From Ethanoligenens sp047722935 (GTDB taxonomy: Bacteria; Bacillota; Clostridia; Oscillospirales; Ethanoligenentaceae): 64,000 nt of DNA. Shown piece by piece: positions 19,078 to 29,284 of this stretch; positions within the stretch are counted from its first letter, which is position 1, and each line of letters opens with the position of its first letter. The stretch lies in the NCBI GenBank assembly GCA_047722935.1, contig JBDNZS010000004.1:22562-86561 (forward strand), written 5' to 3'. The translations under genes and the position numbers were made by a program. Under the pieces are notes generated by a model. The model was not told where the DNA came from. It searched no databases and worked only from the letters and a program-made list of their open reading frames with translations.

Positions 19078-20197
19078 AACGCACATCCTCCTCGGTCATG
19101 GATGGATAGAGCGGCAAACTGATGATCTCACTGAAGATCTGCTCCGCCACCGGGAAATCCCCTTCCCGTGTGCCATACTGCTGGCGGTAGAACGGGTGCA
19201 GATGCACCGGGATAAAATGCACGCTCGTACCAATGTTGTAATCGTGCAGTTCTTCAATGAACGCATCCCGCCCGATGTCCAGTTCTTTCTCTTTTACACG
19301 GATGATATACAGATGCCACGCGTTGCGCCCCAACCCGCCGTCCACCGGGGGACGTATGCCCTGTACACCCCGGAGCAGGTCATTATAAAGCGTCGCATAG
19401 GTTTCCCGCCGGTTCTGCATAAACGGAAGCCGTTGCAGCTGCGTCAGCCCCAGTGCCGCCTGCAAGTCGGTCATATTGTATTTAAAACCCGCAACTTCCA
19501 CATCGTAGCGCCATGTGCCGCCTTTGGCATAGCGGTTCCACGCGCCGCGGCTCATCCCGTGCGAAACAAAAATACGTGCCCGATCCGCCAGTTCTTCGTC
19601 ATCTGTCGCCAGCATACCGCCCTCGCCGGTGGCGATGTTTTTGGTTGCGTAAAAACTGAACGCCACCGTATGTTTTGCGCCGACCATCCGCCCTTTATAG
19701 GTGGTATAAACGGCATGGGCGGCATCTTCCAGCACAAACAGGTCCTGTGCGTCCGCAATGGCGTCGATGGCGTCCATGTCACACGGCTGTCCAGCGTAAT
19801 GCACCGGAATGACCGCCTTGGTGCGCGGGGTAACCGCTTTCGCTACGGCGGCAGGGTCAATACAGCCGGTGTCGGGCAATACATCGGCAAACACCGGTGT
19901 GGCGCCCACATGACAGATGACATTCGCGGTGGAACAGAATGTCATCGGCGTGGTGATAACCTCGTCCCCCGGCCCAATCCCCTTCGCCGCCAGAGCCGTA
20001 TGCAGCGCCGCCGTGCAGGAATTCATCCCCACGGTATGTTTCGCGCCGACAAATGTGCCGAACGCCTGCTCAAACTCACCGGTCTTCGGTCCGCGCGACC
20101 ACCAGTTGGAACGGATGGCGGCCTGCACACTCTCCAACTCTTTTTCATCCCAATACGGCAGGGCATACGGCAGAAACGTCTCTCGTTTTTTCAGCAT
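19031..20197 (-). CDS. DegT/DnrJ/EryC1/StrS sugar aminotransferase
   Basis: This 388-residue PLP enzyme makes amino sugars from keto nucleotide-sugars. The PLP lysine lies in SFYATKNIATGEGG near residue 186, preceded by EDAAHA, and the start region GPKTGEFEQAF is typical. ATG 20197 has GAGGG upstream and the frame upstream of it lacks family sequence. The locus offers two possible keto-sugar donors: the 4-keto product of the CapD/PglF-like dehydratase and the 3-keto product of the WbpB-like oxidoreductase. The protein looks closer to the 4-aminotransferase (ArnB/PglE) style, but this is a judgement. Confidence 0.88.
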   Translation of the reverse strand: MLKKRETFLPYALPYWDEKELESVQAAIRSNWWSRGPKTGEFEQAFGTFVGAKHTVGMNSCTAALHTALAAKGIGPGDEVITTPMTFCSTANVICHVGATPVFADVLPDTGCIDPAAVAKAVTPRTKAVIPVHYAGQPCDMDAIDAIADAQDLFVLEDAAHAVYTTYKGRMVGAKHTVAFSFYATKNIATGEGGMLATDDEELADRARIFVSHGMSRGAWNRYAKGGTWRYDVEVAGFKYNMTDLQAALGLTQLQRLPFMQNRRETYATLYNDLLRGVQGIRPPVDGGLGRNAWHLYIIRVKEKELDIGRDAFIEELHDYNIGTSVHFIPVHLHPFYRQQYGTREGDFPVAEQIFSEIISLPLYPSMTEEDVRYVAGAVREICARHAK

Positions 20198-20300
20198 CTT
20201 TTTGACCCTCTTATTTTTAAACCTATTCCCATTGCCCACGGCACCATGGCAGCAGTCCCTTTTAGCCTCTATGACGGTTCCATTTTATGAAAATACATTC

Positions 20301-21521
20301 TTAATCTTGCAATGCGTCCGCGAATTTCTTTGCCAATGTAGTATAATCATGGTTTTTGCGCACATAGGCACATCCGTTTTCTCCCATGGCTTTTCTGGAG
20401 GACGCATCCATTGCCAACAGCTGCCGTACCGCGTCCGCAACCGCACGAGGCTCCCCCACCGGCACGGTCACGCCGCAGTGCGCGTCCCGCACCGGATTGT
20501 TGGAGGACTCAACCGCATAGATGATGGGGCGCGCCGCCAGCATGTAATCAAATAACTTATTGGGACTGACGCCGTAATCAAACAGCCGCGATTTTGCCAA
20601 CCCCATATAGGCCACATCCAGTTCAGTAAGCAAAGCGCTCATTGCCGTCTTGGGAACGGGGTCGAGAAAGAGTACATTCTCCGCACCGGCGGCGCGGGCA
20701 ACCAATGCATCCTTGTGGTTGCCGCGTCCCACCAGAACCAGCTTTACCCGTTCACGTTGCAATGATTTGGCCGCATCAATAAAGGTCTCCAGCGCATTCG
20801 CCACCGAATGGTTGCCGGTATAGCCCACCAGGAACCAACCTTCCGCCCGTAAAGCGCGCAGCGTTTCGATCTGCGGCACCGGCTCGGCCGACGCAGATTG
20901 GGTTTCGGTCAGCACAACACCGTTGGGGATGTAAACGAATTTGCGCACATCATATCCCCGTTCCCGAATGTACTGATCTGTATTGGGCAGAATGGAAATG
21001 ATTTTACGCGAACGGGCAAACGCGGCATTTTCGCCATTCTGCAACAGCAGAATCAGCGGATTCCACCATGGCAGATTTCCCATCACCATCGGCGTAAGAG
21101 GCCACAGGTCGTGCAACTCAAAATACAGGTGCGCCCCCGCCTTCCGCGCAATTTTGGATGCGGCATAGATATCCACAGGGTAGGTCGACGAGGCAATCAC
21201 CGCGTCCGGACGGTAACGGCGCGCCATTTCACCTGCGTGTGCGGAAAGTTGCAGGCAAAAGGAAGTAATATTCAACCCACGCCCCACGTTGTTGCCATGG
21301 TAGTGCGGCGTTTTCAGAATGACATACGGCACACCGTCCACATCCACCTCGGTAAAACTGCGGGGTACGTCAAAGTTTTGCCGCCGAAGATGCGTGAAAT
21401 CCGCCGCCACAATGGTCACAGTATGCCCCAGCTTCTTCCACTCGCGCGCCATCAGCCACGGACGAAACTCCATCCCGCGTTCGGGCGAACCGGCATAATG
21501 GTTGATGAGCAGGATATTCAT
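20301..21521 (-). CDS. GT4-type glycosyltransferase
   Basis: This 406-residue GT-B fold enzyme, WbuB-like in layout, starts MNILLINHYAGSPERGMEFR and has the C-terminal donor-site region LFDYGVSPNKLFDYMLAARP. This class adds sugars to the lipid-linked repeat unit at the inner membrane face. The ATG at 21521 has GGAGGGG eight bases away; upstream in-frame codons are not needed. Donor and acceptor cannot be predicted. It lies between the aminotransferase and another GT4 gene on the minus strand. Confidence 0.88.
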   Translation of the reverse strand: MNILLINHYAGSPERGMEFRPWLMAREWKKLGHTVTIVAADFTHLRRQNFDVPRSFTEVDVDGVPYVILKTPHYHGNNVGRGLNITSFCLQLSAHAGEMARRYRPDAVIASSTYPVDIYAASKIARKAGAHLYFELHDLWPLTPMVMGNLPWWNPLILLLQNGENAAFARSRKIISILPNTDQYIRERGYDVRKFVYIPNGVVLTETQSASAEPVPQIETLRALRAEGWFLVGYTGNHSVANALETFIDAAKSLQRERVKLVLVGRGNHKDALVARAAGAENVLFLDPVPKTAMSALLTELDVAYMGLAKSRLFDYGVSPNKLFDYMLAARPIIYAVESSNNPVRDAHCGVTVPVGEPRAVADAVRQLLAMDASSRKAMGENGCAYVRKNHDYTTLAKKFADALQD

Positions 21522-21593
21522 GCCACACACCCCTCCTTTTTCCGACAAACTTTCGATTCCGGTTATGGCGTTGATGTATCCACGCCCGTACTC

Positions 21594-22676
21594 CTACCCC
21601 GAGACGCGGGCGTCTCGCGCCGCTTGAAGTGTTTGTTCCATGCGCGCCACGCAGGACTGCCATTCAAACCGCGCCTGCACATCGGCTCGCCCGGCACTGC
21701 CCATCTGCTGTCGCAGCACCGGATCGCCAACCAAATGCATCATCGCCTCCGACAATGCCCCCACGTCCCGCGGCGGCACCAAAAAGCCTGTCTGTCCGTC
21801 GCGGAGAACCTCTTGAAAACCATCCACCGCACCCGCGACCACCGGTATACCGCAGGCCAATGCTTCCACCGCCGCCACCCCGAAACTTTCGCTGTCGGAC
21901 ACACTGGGAGCGCAGAAAATATTCAAACCATGCAAAACCTCCGGCACCCGCTCATGCGGAACCGGGCCATAAAACCCCACACATGGCGCAATGCCAAGAT
22001 GTTTTGCCAATTGCTCCAGTGCCCGCCGCTGAGAACCGCCGCCATAAATTTTAAGGCGCACCGTTCCACCCGGAATCTGGGCAGTCACGCGCGCAAACGC
22101 GCGCAGCAGAATATCCACGCCATATTTGGGTTCCAGCGCCTTGACGATGCCGATGACTACCTCACCGGTTTCCCGCGCCTGCGGCACGGGGGCAAACACC
22201 CGCGTGTCCACGCCAAACGGTGTGATATAGAGCGGCGGCAGATGCGGACACAGCGCACGCACTCGTGCAGCCATTCGTTCGCTGGTGGATGCGATCGCCG
22301 TCGCCGCGCGCAGGTTCCGCACGACGATGTGCCGATGAATCGGACTTTTGCACGGAAAATCGTAGACGTCACTGCCCCACACCGACAGCAAAACCGGCGC
22401 AAACCCACTGCGCCGCGCCAACGTGCCATAGCCTGTTGCGTAATGCACATTCAGCACATCCGGTGCAAAGGCCGACAGCCCGTCCCGAAATGCCGGCAAA
22501 GCACGCAGATAGCCCCCTGATAGATAATATACGGACACAGCCGGTGAAATAGAACCCGCTTTAGCGGCGTGCCGAAACAGTGAAAACAGCCGAACCGAGT
22601 GCCCGCGTTCTGCCAGCGCGTTTGCCCACCGCACGGTATGGATGGAAGAAGCCGCCGATAGCAAAGCAATGCGCAT
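21594..22676 (-). CDS. GT4-type glycosyltransferase
   Basis: This 360-residue GT-B glycosyltransferase has an N-terminal acceptor domain (HTVRWANALAERGH) and the GT4 donor motif SVSDSESFGVAAVEALACGIPVV (E-x7-E type) near residues 260-280. It probably retains the anomeric configuration, as GT4 members do. It ends 73 bases before the next locus gene and starts just after the polymerase-transferase fusion. Sugar specificity unknown. Confidence 0.9.
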   Translation of the reverse strand: MRIALLSAASSIHTVRWANALAERGHSVRLFSLFRHAAKAGSISPAVSVYYLSGGYLRALPAFRDGLSAFAPDVLNVHYATGYGTLARRSGFAPVLLSVWGSDVYDFPCKSPIHRHIVVRNLRAATAIASTSERMAARVRALCPHLPPLYITPFGVDTRVFAPVPQARETGEVVIGIVKALEPKYGVDILLRAFARVTAQIPGGTVRLKIYGGGSQRRALEQLAKHLGIAPCVGFYGPVPHERVPEVLHGLNIFCAPSVSDSESFGVAAVEALACGIPVVAGAVDGFQEVLRDGQTGFLVPPRDVGALSEAMMHLVGDPVLRQQMGSAGRADVQARFEWQSCVARMEQTLQAARDARVSG

Positions 22677-22690
22677 TCTGCTTCCTCCGT

Positions 22691-25078
22691 TCAGTCGGTC
22701 TGCGTCACAGGCAATGCGTCCTGAAGCGGCTCAAGATACAAAATATCCCGAGCTGCCTGTTCCGCACGATGCCGCCAGAGGTGTTTTTCCCGCAGTGCTT
22801 CCACACAATGGGCACGCAGCGCCCGCAGACGTTCCGGTTCGTCAAACAGTGCCGCCACCGCCAGCGCATATTCGCGGGGATTATACGGTGTAACCACCCC
22901 GACTCCGTTTTCCCGCACAAAGCGGGCAGCTTCCGTGCAGTCAGTGCAGACCACCGGCAGCGCGCGCGAAAGATATTCAAACAACTTCACCGGCATACAG
23001 AAATCCATGTACCGGTCGGGACGCGATGGATACAACGCCACATCGCTTTCCGCATAAAGCGGTGCAAGTGCGGTATCCCCCGAACGGTGCAGGACAGTCA
23101 GCCATGTGCGCCCCAGATACGGTTCAAAGAAATCGCCCATTTCTTTCTCCCGGCAGACCACGGTGAGATGTACCGGTTTGCGGAGCTCCTCGTTGAGAAT
23201 TGCAAACGCGTTCAAAAGCATATCCGTTCCATAAAAAGAGGAAACCCCGCCAACATACAGCGCCTTGCCCGATGGTGCATGAGGCACAACCGGCGTTTCC
23301 ATTCCGGCGGGCGGAAGCACGGTTTTTCGCGGAAACGCGAATAAATCCGCCATACTCTGTGTGGGGAAAAACAACACCGTGCAGGTGATCCGAAAGATAA
23401 GCAGATCAAACAAGTGCATCAGTGTCAGTCCCCAGCGCTTAGGACCTTTCACACCCCACCAATCCGCAAATTTCCAATAGGCATCGCGATAAAACAGACC
23501 AATGGGTACGCCATTCGCCCAAAGACGCATCAGCAGCAGATGGTCGCACAAATTAAAAAACGGCCCGCTCGGCGGTTCCACATAGCAAAAATCCGGTACA
23601 TTATCCCGCAGTGTGCGCCAGACGCGCCAGACGCGTGCCCAACGTTCCCGTTTGCGGTTTTGCAGACCGGACAGCACCGTAACCTCATAGCCCAGCCGCC
23701 CAAACGCCTGCGCCATCCGTTGGGGACGCACGCTGGAACCAGATGCAAAATCTCCGAAATCAATAAAACTGATGAACAGCAGCTTGCGGGCATCGTTGCC
23801 TTTGGCGGGCGCACGGCACGGATACAGCACATTCAGGCTGGCAAAAAACAGACCAAATACCGGCCAGATCGCGGCAATATGCGTCATATCCGCCGAAGCG
23901 ATACCGATGATAGGCAGTCCGCATACCAGTGCAAAGCACAAAGAGGCCAGTGCATTTATGCGAAATGTGCCGCCGCGAAAACGGAAAAAACGCACCGCCA
24001 TGCAAACCAGCATCAGCACATAGGGCACCCAGACAAGAATACCATATTCCGCCAGTAGCTGCAATGTCATGTTATGCACGTTAAACGGTTTGATGCTGCC
24101 GCTGAAATACCCCATCAGCATGGCGGCATTTCCAACACCCACGCCCAGAAAATGGGAGGCCGGTATCATGCGCAGCGAAGCAAACATCAGCATGGTGCGC
24201 TCACTGACCGAATGGTTGCTCATGTTGATGGAATTGATTTCATGGGCAAACACGCTCGCCTTAATCAGCATACTGCCGCCCAGCACCGCAATGGATGCCA
24301 CGCCAGCCGCCAGCATCCCCACCATTGTGCGGATATATGGCCGCCCACCCTTTTTGAATGCCATGCAAACAAAAAATGCGACCGCGACCAGACCGATGGC
24401 AAAATACAGAATGCGCGGATCGGCATTGAACATAGTGAACATCGCCGCGGCAAACAGCACAGTCGCGGCCGCTTTCCCCCCGAACCCGCGCAGTCGTTCG
24501 GTCAGGGTATAGGCGGCAAACGGGAAAAACAGAAGGATATAGGTGGCGTAATCGTTGGTATTGTTGAAAGTGACATACGGAAAATACAGATCATATGCAT
24601 TCTTCAAATACAGCTGCTCATTGGACGGATTAAACACAAAATGACCCGTGAAAATTTCAAACACACCGAAACCGACCACCAGCACGTAGCAGACCGTCAG
24701 CACATCCAGAAAACGAAGCAGGTACTTGCGCTCTTTCAACGCGCCCGTGATGCACAAAACGCCTGCGATACCGAGCATCTGATACAGAAAAATGCCCCGG
24801 GAATAGTTGACGTTCTTTACCCAAAGCAACGACAATGCGCCATAAATCGCCATCCAGATCAAAACAGCAGCATAAGGGGCTGCATGACCAAGTGGCAATT
24901 TGAATCCCCGACGTTTGACACAATAAATCACCAGGCAGACGCCAAGCAGTACCAAAATCACGTCTTGCAGGGTCACATTCGCGACCGGCAGGCTGGCATA
25001 TGCGCTGAACAGCGTCGCCACCGGCAGTAAGTATACCAACACCCGCGCGATTTTTTTGAGCGTTTGCATTCGTTTCAT
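22691..25078 (-). CDS. Fusion: Wzy/O-antigen-ligase-like polymerase with C-terminal glycosyltransferase
   Basis: Residues 1 to about 415 are a polytopic membrane protein with about 10-12 hydrophobic segments and a large extracytoplasmic loop (YFPYVTFNNTNDYATYI near 170-190), as in Wzy/WaaL-type polymerases and ligases. After a short basic linker near 420, a soluble GT-B glycosyltransferase of about 370 residues follows, starting LLFISFIDFGDFASGSS and reaching the donor region YLSRALPVVCTDCTEAARF. The two halves are in one uninterrupted frame with no internal stop. Such genes are normally separate, so extension and polymerisation may be physically coupled here. AGGAGC precedes the ATG. Confidence 0.85.
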   Translation of the reverse strand: MKRMQTLKKIARVLVYLLPVATLFSAYASLPVANVTLQDVILVLLGVCLVIYCVKRRGFKLPLGHAAPYAAVLIWMAIYGALSLLWVKNVNYSRGIFLYQMLGIAGVLCITGALKERKYLLRFLDVLTVCYVLVVGFGVFEIFTGHFVFNPSNEQLYLKNAYDLYFPYVTFNNTNDYATYILLFFPFAAYTLTERLRGFGGKAAATVLFAAAMFTMFNADPRILYFAIGLVAVAFFVCMAFKKGGRPYIRTMVGMLAAGVASIAVLGGSMLIKASVFAHEINSINMSNHSVSERTMLMFASLRMIPASHFLGVGVGNAAMLMGYFSGSIKPFNVHNMTLQLLAEYGILVWVPYVLMLVCMAVRFFRFRGGTFRINALASLCFALVCGLPIIGIASADMTHIAAIWPVFGLFFASLNVLYPCRAPAKGNDARKLLFISFIDFGDFASGSSVRPQRMAQAFGRLGYEVTVLSGLQNRKRERWARVWRVWRTLRDNVPDFCYVEPPSGPFFNLCDHLLLMRLWANGVPIGLFYRDAYWKFADWWGVKGPKRWGLTLMHLFDLLIFRITCTVLFFPTQSMADLFAFPRKTVLPPAGMETPVVPHAPSGKALYVGGVSSFYGTDMLLNAFAILNEELRKPVHLTVVCREKEMGDFFEPYLGRTWLTVLHRSGDTALAPLYAESDVALYPSRPDRYMDFCMPVKLFEYLSRALPVVCTDCTEAARFVRENGVGVVTPYNPREYALAVAALFDEPERLRALRAHCVEALREKHLWRHRAEQAARDILYLEPLQDALPVTQTD

Positions 25079-25100
25079 ATCATGCTCCTGTACATTAGCG

Positions 25101-25526
25101 TCATTGTTCCCGTATGCTTTTGTTGCGATAAATCAAATCTTTGCGCACGGCAAACCTAATAGATTCCCAAAAACTATTACCGATTACATTGTTCTCGTAG
25201 ACGACCAGCGCTACCTTGTAGATATTTTCATGCTCCAACGCTTTTAATACTGCATTCACAAGTTGCTTCCCTGTTCCTTGTCTCCGACAGGACGGAAGTA
25301 CTGCTGTATGATATATATAACCTCTTCGACCATCATTGCCACACAAAATTCCGCCAATTAACTGTCCATCTTGCTGCGCCACAAAGCAGGTGTTGGGATT
25401 TCGTTTCAAAAAAAGCTGTATTCCTTTCTGAGAGTCATCCAAAGTACGAAGACCCATTCCTTCTGTCTTGCTCCAAATATCAAATAAGTCTTGATAATCT
25501 GCAATCTGCATTAGTCGAATCTGCAT
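25101..25526 (-). CDS. GNAT-family N-acetyltransferase
   Basis: This 141-residue acetyltransferase has the acetyl-CoA pyrophosphate loop in SCRRQGTGKQLV near residue 85-96 and the preceding strand IYHTAVLPS. It could acetylate an amino sugar or an unrelated amine. Its base composition is more AT-rich than its GT neighbours and it may be a late insertion in the locus. Confidence 0.85.
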   Translation of the reverse strand: MQIRLMQIADYQDLFDIWSKTEGMGLRTLDDSQKGIQLFLKRNPNTCFVAQQDGQLIGGILCGNDGRRGYIYHTAVLPSCRRQGTGKQLVNAVLKALEHENIYKVALVVYENNVIGNSFWESIRFAVRKDLIYRNKSIREQ

Positions 25527-25572
25527 GGTATGTCCTTCCCATCAAAATAATCGGTCCAATAGTATTTCTCAC

Positions 25573-26697
25573 TTATACCCGTTCATATCCATAAACCGCC
25601 TTTTGATAAACTTCCCCGATTTGCCGTATGACCGTCGATTCGCCAAAGCGCGTGATACAGTCCTCCCGCAGAGTGACGGGGTCAAACGGCCGCTTTATCA
25701 TTTTGCGCAAACCGTCCGCCAGTGCGTCAATATCCCCCACCGGTACCAGCCACCCGTTTTGTCCCGGCACCACAATGCTTTCCGGCCCGCCGCTGCGGGT
25801 AGACAGCACCGGCACCCCGCAGGACAGCGCCTCAATCAGCGACATCCCGAACGTTTCTGCCTCGCTGGCGCTCACCAGACAGTCACAGGCATTATAAAAC
25901 GCAGGCGTATCCGCATACCGTATTGCACCGCAGAATTCCACCCGTCCATCCAGATGCAGGGATACCGCCAATTTACGCAGGTGTCCCATTTCCGACCCGT
26001 CGCCCCCGATACGCAGCCGGGCATTTTCCAAATCGGCCTTGGCAAACGCCCGCAGCAGTACGTCCACCTGTTTGCGCGGGATTAGATTGCCCAACACACC
26101 AAACACAAAGCCTTCATGCAAAGCCGGCGCGGGTGAAAGCCGTGTGGTATCAACCAGATTGGGAATATACGATACGTCGGCGCGAAACTCCCGCATCCGT
26201 TCCTGCAATGCGCGGCTAACGCCGATTGCCACCGTTGCACCCGCCAATGTGCGCGTGAACTGCTCGCGCAGAACACCGCGCGGTTCTTTCATCAGCCCGG
26301 AATAATGTTCGGTGTAAACGAGCGGAAGCCGGTGCTTTTGGCAGAGCCAGACGGTTTCGACCCCGACACGGCAGGCATGCAGATGCACCACATCCGGTTT
26401 GCCCCACGCTTGTTCTGCCTGACGGTAGAGCCGCTCAAGCATCCATTCCCGCTGCGGCCAACGCCCGCGTTCCCAAAACGGTGTCAGACTGCGGCGGCGG
26501 CAGAGCAGCCCCGGCACATCGCCCTGCATTGTGAAAACACCTGTGGGCAATCCGCCCAATTTAAAACGCAGGTCAGGGTAAAGCACATGAACGGTATGCC
26601 CTGCACGCAGAAGGGCGCGTGCCTGCTCCGTGAAAAACACGCCGCCATGCGGATTATCTTCGGTGGCATACCACGAGGGAATCAGAAAAACATTCAC
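25573..26697 (-). CDS. GT4-type glycosyltransferase
   Basis: This 374-residue GT-B enzyme has the N-terminal HGGVFFTEQARALLRAGH loop and a C-terminal donor signature SASEAETFGMSLIEALSCG near residue 275-293. GT4 enzymes of this form build the repeat unit at the cytoplasmic membrane face. Its ATG overlaps the flippase stop by four bases, so the pair is translationally coupled. Substrates are not predictable. Confidence 0.9.
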   Translation of the reverse strand: MNVFLIPSWYATEDNPHGGVFFTEQARALLRAGHTVHVLYPDLRFKLGGLPTGVFTMQGDVPGLLCRRRSLTPFWERGRWPQREWMLERLYRQAEQAWGKPDVVHLHACRVGVETVWLCQKHRLPLVYTEHYSGLMKEPRGVLREQFTRTLAGATVAIGVSRALQERMREFRADVSYIPNLVDTTRLSPAPALHEGFVFGVLGNLIPRKQVDVLLRAFAKADLENARLRIGGDGSEMGHLRKLAVSLHLDGRVEFCGAIRYADTPAFYNACDCLVSASEAETFGMSLIEALSCGVPVLSTRSGGPESIVVPGQNGWLVPVGDIDALADGLRKMIKRPFDPVTLREDCITRFGESTVIRQIGEVYQKAVYGYERV

Positions 26698-28049
26698 GGT
26701 TCGTCTTCCTCCTCTGGCATATCATGCGCAAACGCCGCCTGCACACGTATCATTTTTCTACAATAATACCGCAGATAGACCATCCCTGCAAGGGAATAGG
26801 CCGAATAAGCTATCAACAACCCCCACGCCGCCCCGTCAAGCGTGAAGCGGGAAACCAGGATATAACAGAAAACGCCCTGCGCAACCGACGCGAAAAAGGT
26901 CACGATCAAATTGAACTTCACTTCGCCCAATGCCGCCAAAATATTGCCCGTGGTCGCTTTGAATGCGGCATTCACACCATAAGCCGCCCAGAACACCTGC
27001 ATCACACGGATGGTCTCCGGGCTGTTATAGGCCGGGAAGAATGTGCGCACCAGCAGAGGTGTCAGCAGTATACCCAGTGGAATCAACACCGCCATCCCGG
27101 CAGCCAGCACCAGATAAAGCTTTTTGGATTTTTGCCAGACCCACGCGCCGTCCATATAGTGCTTGGCAAAATACGGGAAGACAAACACAATCACCGAAAT
27201 CGTCATGTATCCCAGCATAGACGGAAGAAGCGAAGCAATGCGAAATTCGCCGCGCCGCCCATTCTCCAGCACAAACAGGTTGACAATGGTCATCTCCACG
27301 ATCGGCATAATCTGGGAAAACAGCGAAGATAACATCTGATTTGCGCCGTATTTGACCATTTCTACTTTTTCTTCACGGCGCAGCAGAACCGCCCGCCCTT
27401 GAAAAGACGGCATCGCGCGCAGCATATAAAAACCGGCGACCAGTGCCACGATATATCCAAGATACCGTCCCGGTACCACGCCCCACACATTCAGAAACAG
27501 GGCGAATAAAACCGGGAACACCGCATATCCCACCGAAAAAACCAGGGAGATACGTCCGTATTCCTTGTTGGCGCAAACGGCACGGAAATAATAGGTCAAG
27601 TTATCAAGCAAAAACTGCGCAACAGGCCAGAGCATTAGCCCTGCCAACAGCTTGGCTTCCAGCGGTTTAATGGGATAGATCCCAAAATGGTTGAGAAGAA
27701 ACAGAACCACGGCAGCTACGGCAATCAGCACCGCGTCAATCAAAAAGCCAAAGCGCAGCCCAAAGAGGAAGCAGGCTTTGCGCTCGCCCGGTTCTTCCCG
27801 CACGGCGCAATAACGCAGCAGTGCGTTGGAAATTCCAAAATCGTTAAACAGAAGCACATAGTTGATGAACGTATCCGGTACACTGAGCGCGCCATATTGG
27901 TTTTTGGTCAGGATATTAGGCAGCAACAGGACGGAAAGAGCCGACACCAATTTGACCAGCGTGCTGCCCGCGAACACATGCAGAAACCCACGGCGGATGC
28001 CCTGTTTAGCAGCCGCCAGCCCGTTTTGTATCTGTGTTTTTGCGCCCAT
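26694..28049 (-). CDS. Wzx-type oligosaccharide flippase
   Basis: This 451-residue polytopic membrane protein of the MOP superfamily has about 12-14 hydrophobic segments and the family-typical start GFLHVFAGSTLVKLVSALSVLLLP. It should flip the lipid-linked repeat unit outward for the Wzy-like polymerase encoded downstream. Pairing of Wzx with Wzy in one locus points to a Wzy-dependent pathway. No chain-length regulator (Wzz) is seen in the window. Confidence 0.9.
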   Translation of the reverse strand: MGAKTQIQNGLAAAKQGIRRGFLHVFAGSTLVKLVSALSVLLLPNILTKNQYGALSVPDTFINYVLLFNDFGISNALLRYCAVREEPGERKACFLFGLRFGFLIDAVLIAVAAVVLFLLNHFGIYPIKPLEAKLLAGLMLWPVAQFLLDNLTYYFRAVCANKEYGRISLVFSVGYAVFPVLFALFLNVWGVVPGRYLGYIVALVAGFYMLRAMPSFQGRAVLLRREEKVEMVKYGANQMLSSLFSQIMPIVEMTIVNLFVLENGRRGEFRIASLLPSMLGYMTISVIVFVFPYFAKHYMDGAWVWQKSKKLYLVLAAGMAVLIPLGILLTPLLVRTFFPAYNSPETIRVMQVFWAAYGVNAAFKATTGNILAALGEVKFNLIVTFFASVAQGVFCYILVSRFTLDGAAWGLLIAYSAYSLAGMVYLRYYCRKMIRVQAAFAHDMPEEEDEP

Positions 28050-28080
28050 AGTCCCTCGCTTTCACCAGCTATCCCGCTTG

Positions 28081-29169
28081 TTAGTCCTTTGCGGTAAACC
28101 GTCCGGCAAAATCCATGGTGGAAAGATTCTGAATCGGCAGGCGCACCGGCGCACCGGTCGCCGCAGACTGATACACCGCCAACACCAGTTCCAATGCGCG
28201 GCGGCCGGCCTCCCCGTCCACCAGTGGCGCGCGGTGCTGCTCGATAGCGTCGATCACATCGGCATACAACGGCGTGTGCCCAAAACCATAGACATTGGGC
28301 GGGTCTTCGGTAAATGCCGCCTTGACGGTTTCCGGGTCGTCCGCGCGGTCGGCAAAACGCCATTCCTCAATGCGGTTGACCGACTTTCCCCCCGCCTTGA
28401 CCGTGCCGGTTTCCCCAAACAAATAAAGCGTTTCTTCCAAATTGTGCGGAAAAATATTGGTCGTGCCCTCCAAAAGTCCATAGGAACCATTGGCAAAGCG
28501 GATGAGCGCCAGTCCCAGATCTTCCGCCTCAATATACGGGTGTGCAAGACGGTCGGTATAAGCGGTCACTTCGATTACCTCGTCACCCATCATCCAGCGC
28601 AGCAGGTCAATGTTGTGGATGCACTGATTCATCAGTGCGCCGCCGTCCTGCGCCCATGTACCGCGCCACGGCGCCTGTTCATAATACGATGCGCCGCGGT
28701 TCCAGCGGATATGCGCTGCCCCGTGGAAAAGCCGCCCGAACCGCCCGGCCTCCAGCGCTTCCCGGATGCGGCGGATGGACTTATTAAAGCGGTTCTGGTG
28801 ACAGGCGCAGAGGCGCACGTCCGCCTTGTTGGCGGCGGCAATCAGTGCGTCTGCATCCGCAAGCGAAAGGGCAATCGGTTTTTCGATAATGACGTGGCTG
28901 CCCGCACGCACGCAATCGAGCGCAACTGCGGCATGGGTGCCGCTCGGCGTGGCGACCGCCACCAGATCGGGATGTTCATGTTCCAACATGGCACGATGGT
29001 CAGTGTAAAGGTGTACGCCTTGTATCCCAAAGCGCTCCAACAGTGCACGGGAAGTCGCCTCATCCCGGTCACAGACCGCCACAAGGCGCAGCTTTTCTGC
29101 ATTATTCTGCACGGCGGCGATATGATTGGGCGAAATGCGCCCGCAGCCAATCAAGGCATAGTTCAACAT
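28081..29169 (-). CDS. Gfo/Idh/MocA oxidoreductase, WbpB-like
   Basis: This 362-residue protein has an N-terminal Rossmann domain (ALIGCGRISPNH, 5-16), the EKPIALS motif near 96 with its conserved Lys, and a C-terminal substrate domain (WRGTWAQDGGALMNQCIHNID). This pattern matches UDP-N-acetylglucosaminuronate 3-dehydrogenases (WbpB/WlbA). That enzyme oxidises C3 of UDP-GlcNAcA, and the WbpA-, WbpD- and WbpI-like genes upstream complete the rest of the UDP-ManNAc3NAcA route. Assignment to WbpB rests on context plus motif. Confidence 0.85.
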   Translation of the reverse strand: MLNYALIGCGRISPNHIAAVQNNAEKLRLVAVCDRDEATSRALLERFGIQGVHLYTDHRAMLEHEHPDLVAVATPSGTHAAVALDCVRAGSHVIIEKPIALSLADADALIAAANKADVRLCACHQNRFNKSIRRIREALEAGRFGRLFHGAAHIRWNRGASYYEQAPWRGTWAQDGGALMNQCIHNIDLLRWMMGDEVIEVTAYTDRLAHPYIEAEDLGLALIRFANGSYGLLEGTTNIFPHNLEETLYLFGETGTVKAGGKSVNRIEEWRFADRADDPETVKAAFTEDPPNVYGFGHTPLYADVIDAIEQHRAPLVDGEAGRRALELVLAVYQSAATGAPVRLPIQNLSTMDFAGRFTAKD

Positions 29170-29284
29170 AACCTCACCTTTTCTGTTCGCTTTCGATTCG
29201 TGCTTTACAAATTGTATTGTATTCCTTAAAAATTACAAATAAAGGCGGATATTCGACCGGCAGACAGCTCTTTGGTGAATTTCC

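Noticed and set aside
20898..22520. 540-codon plus-strand frame over two glycosyltransferase genes
   Set aside because: It spans two clear minus-strand genes and has shadow-type composition.
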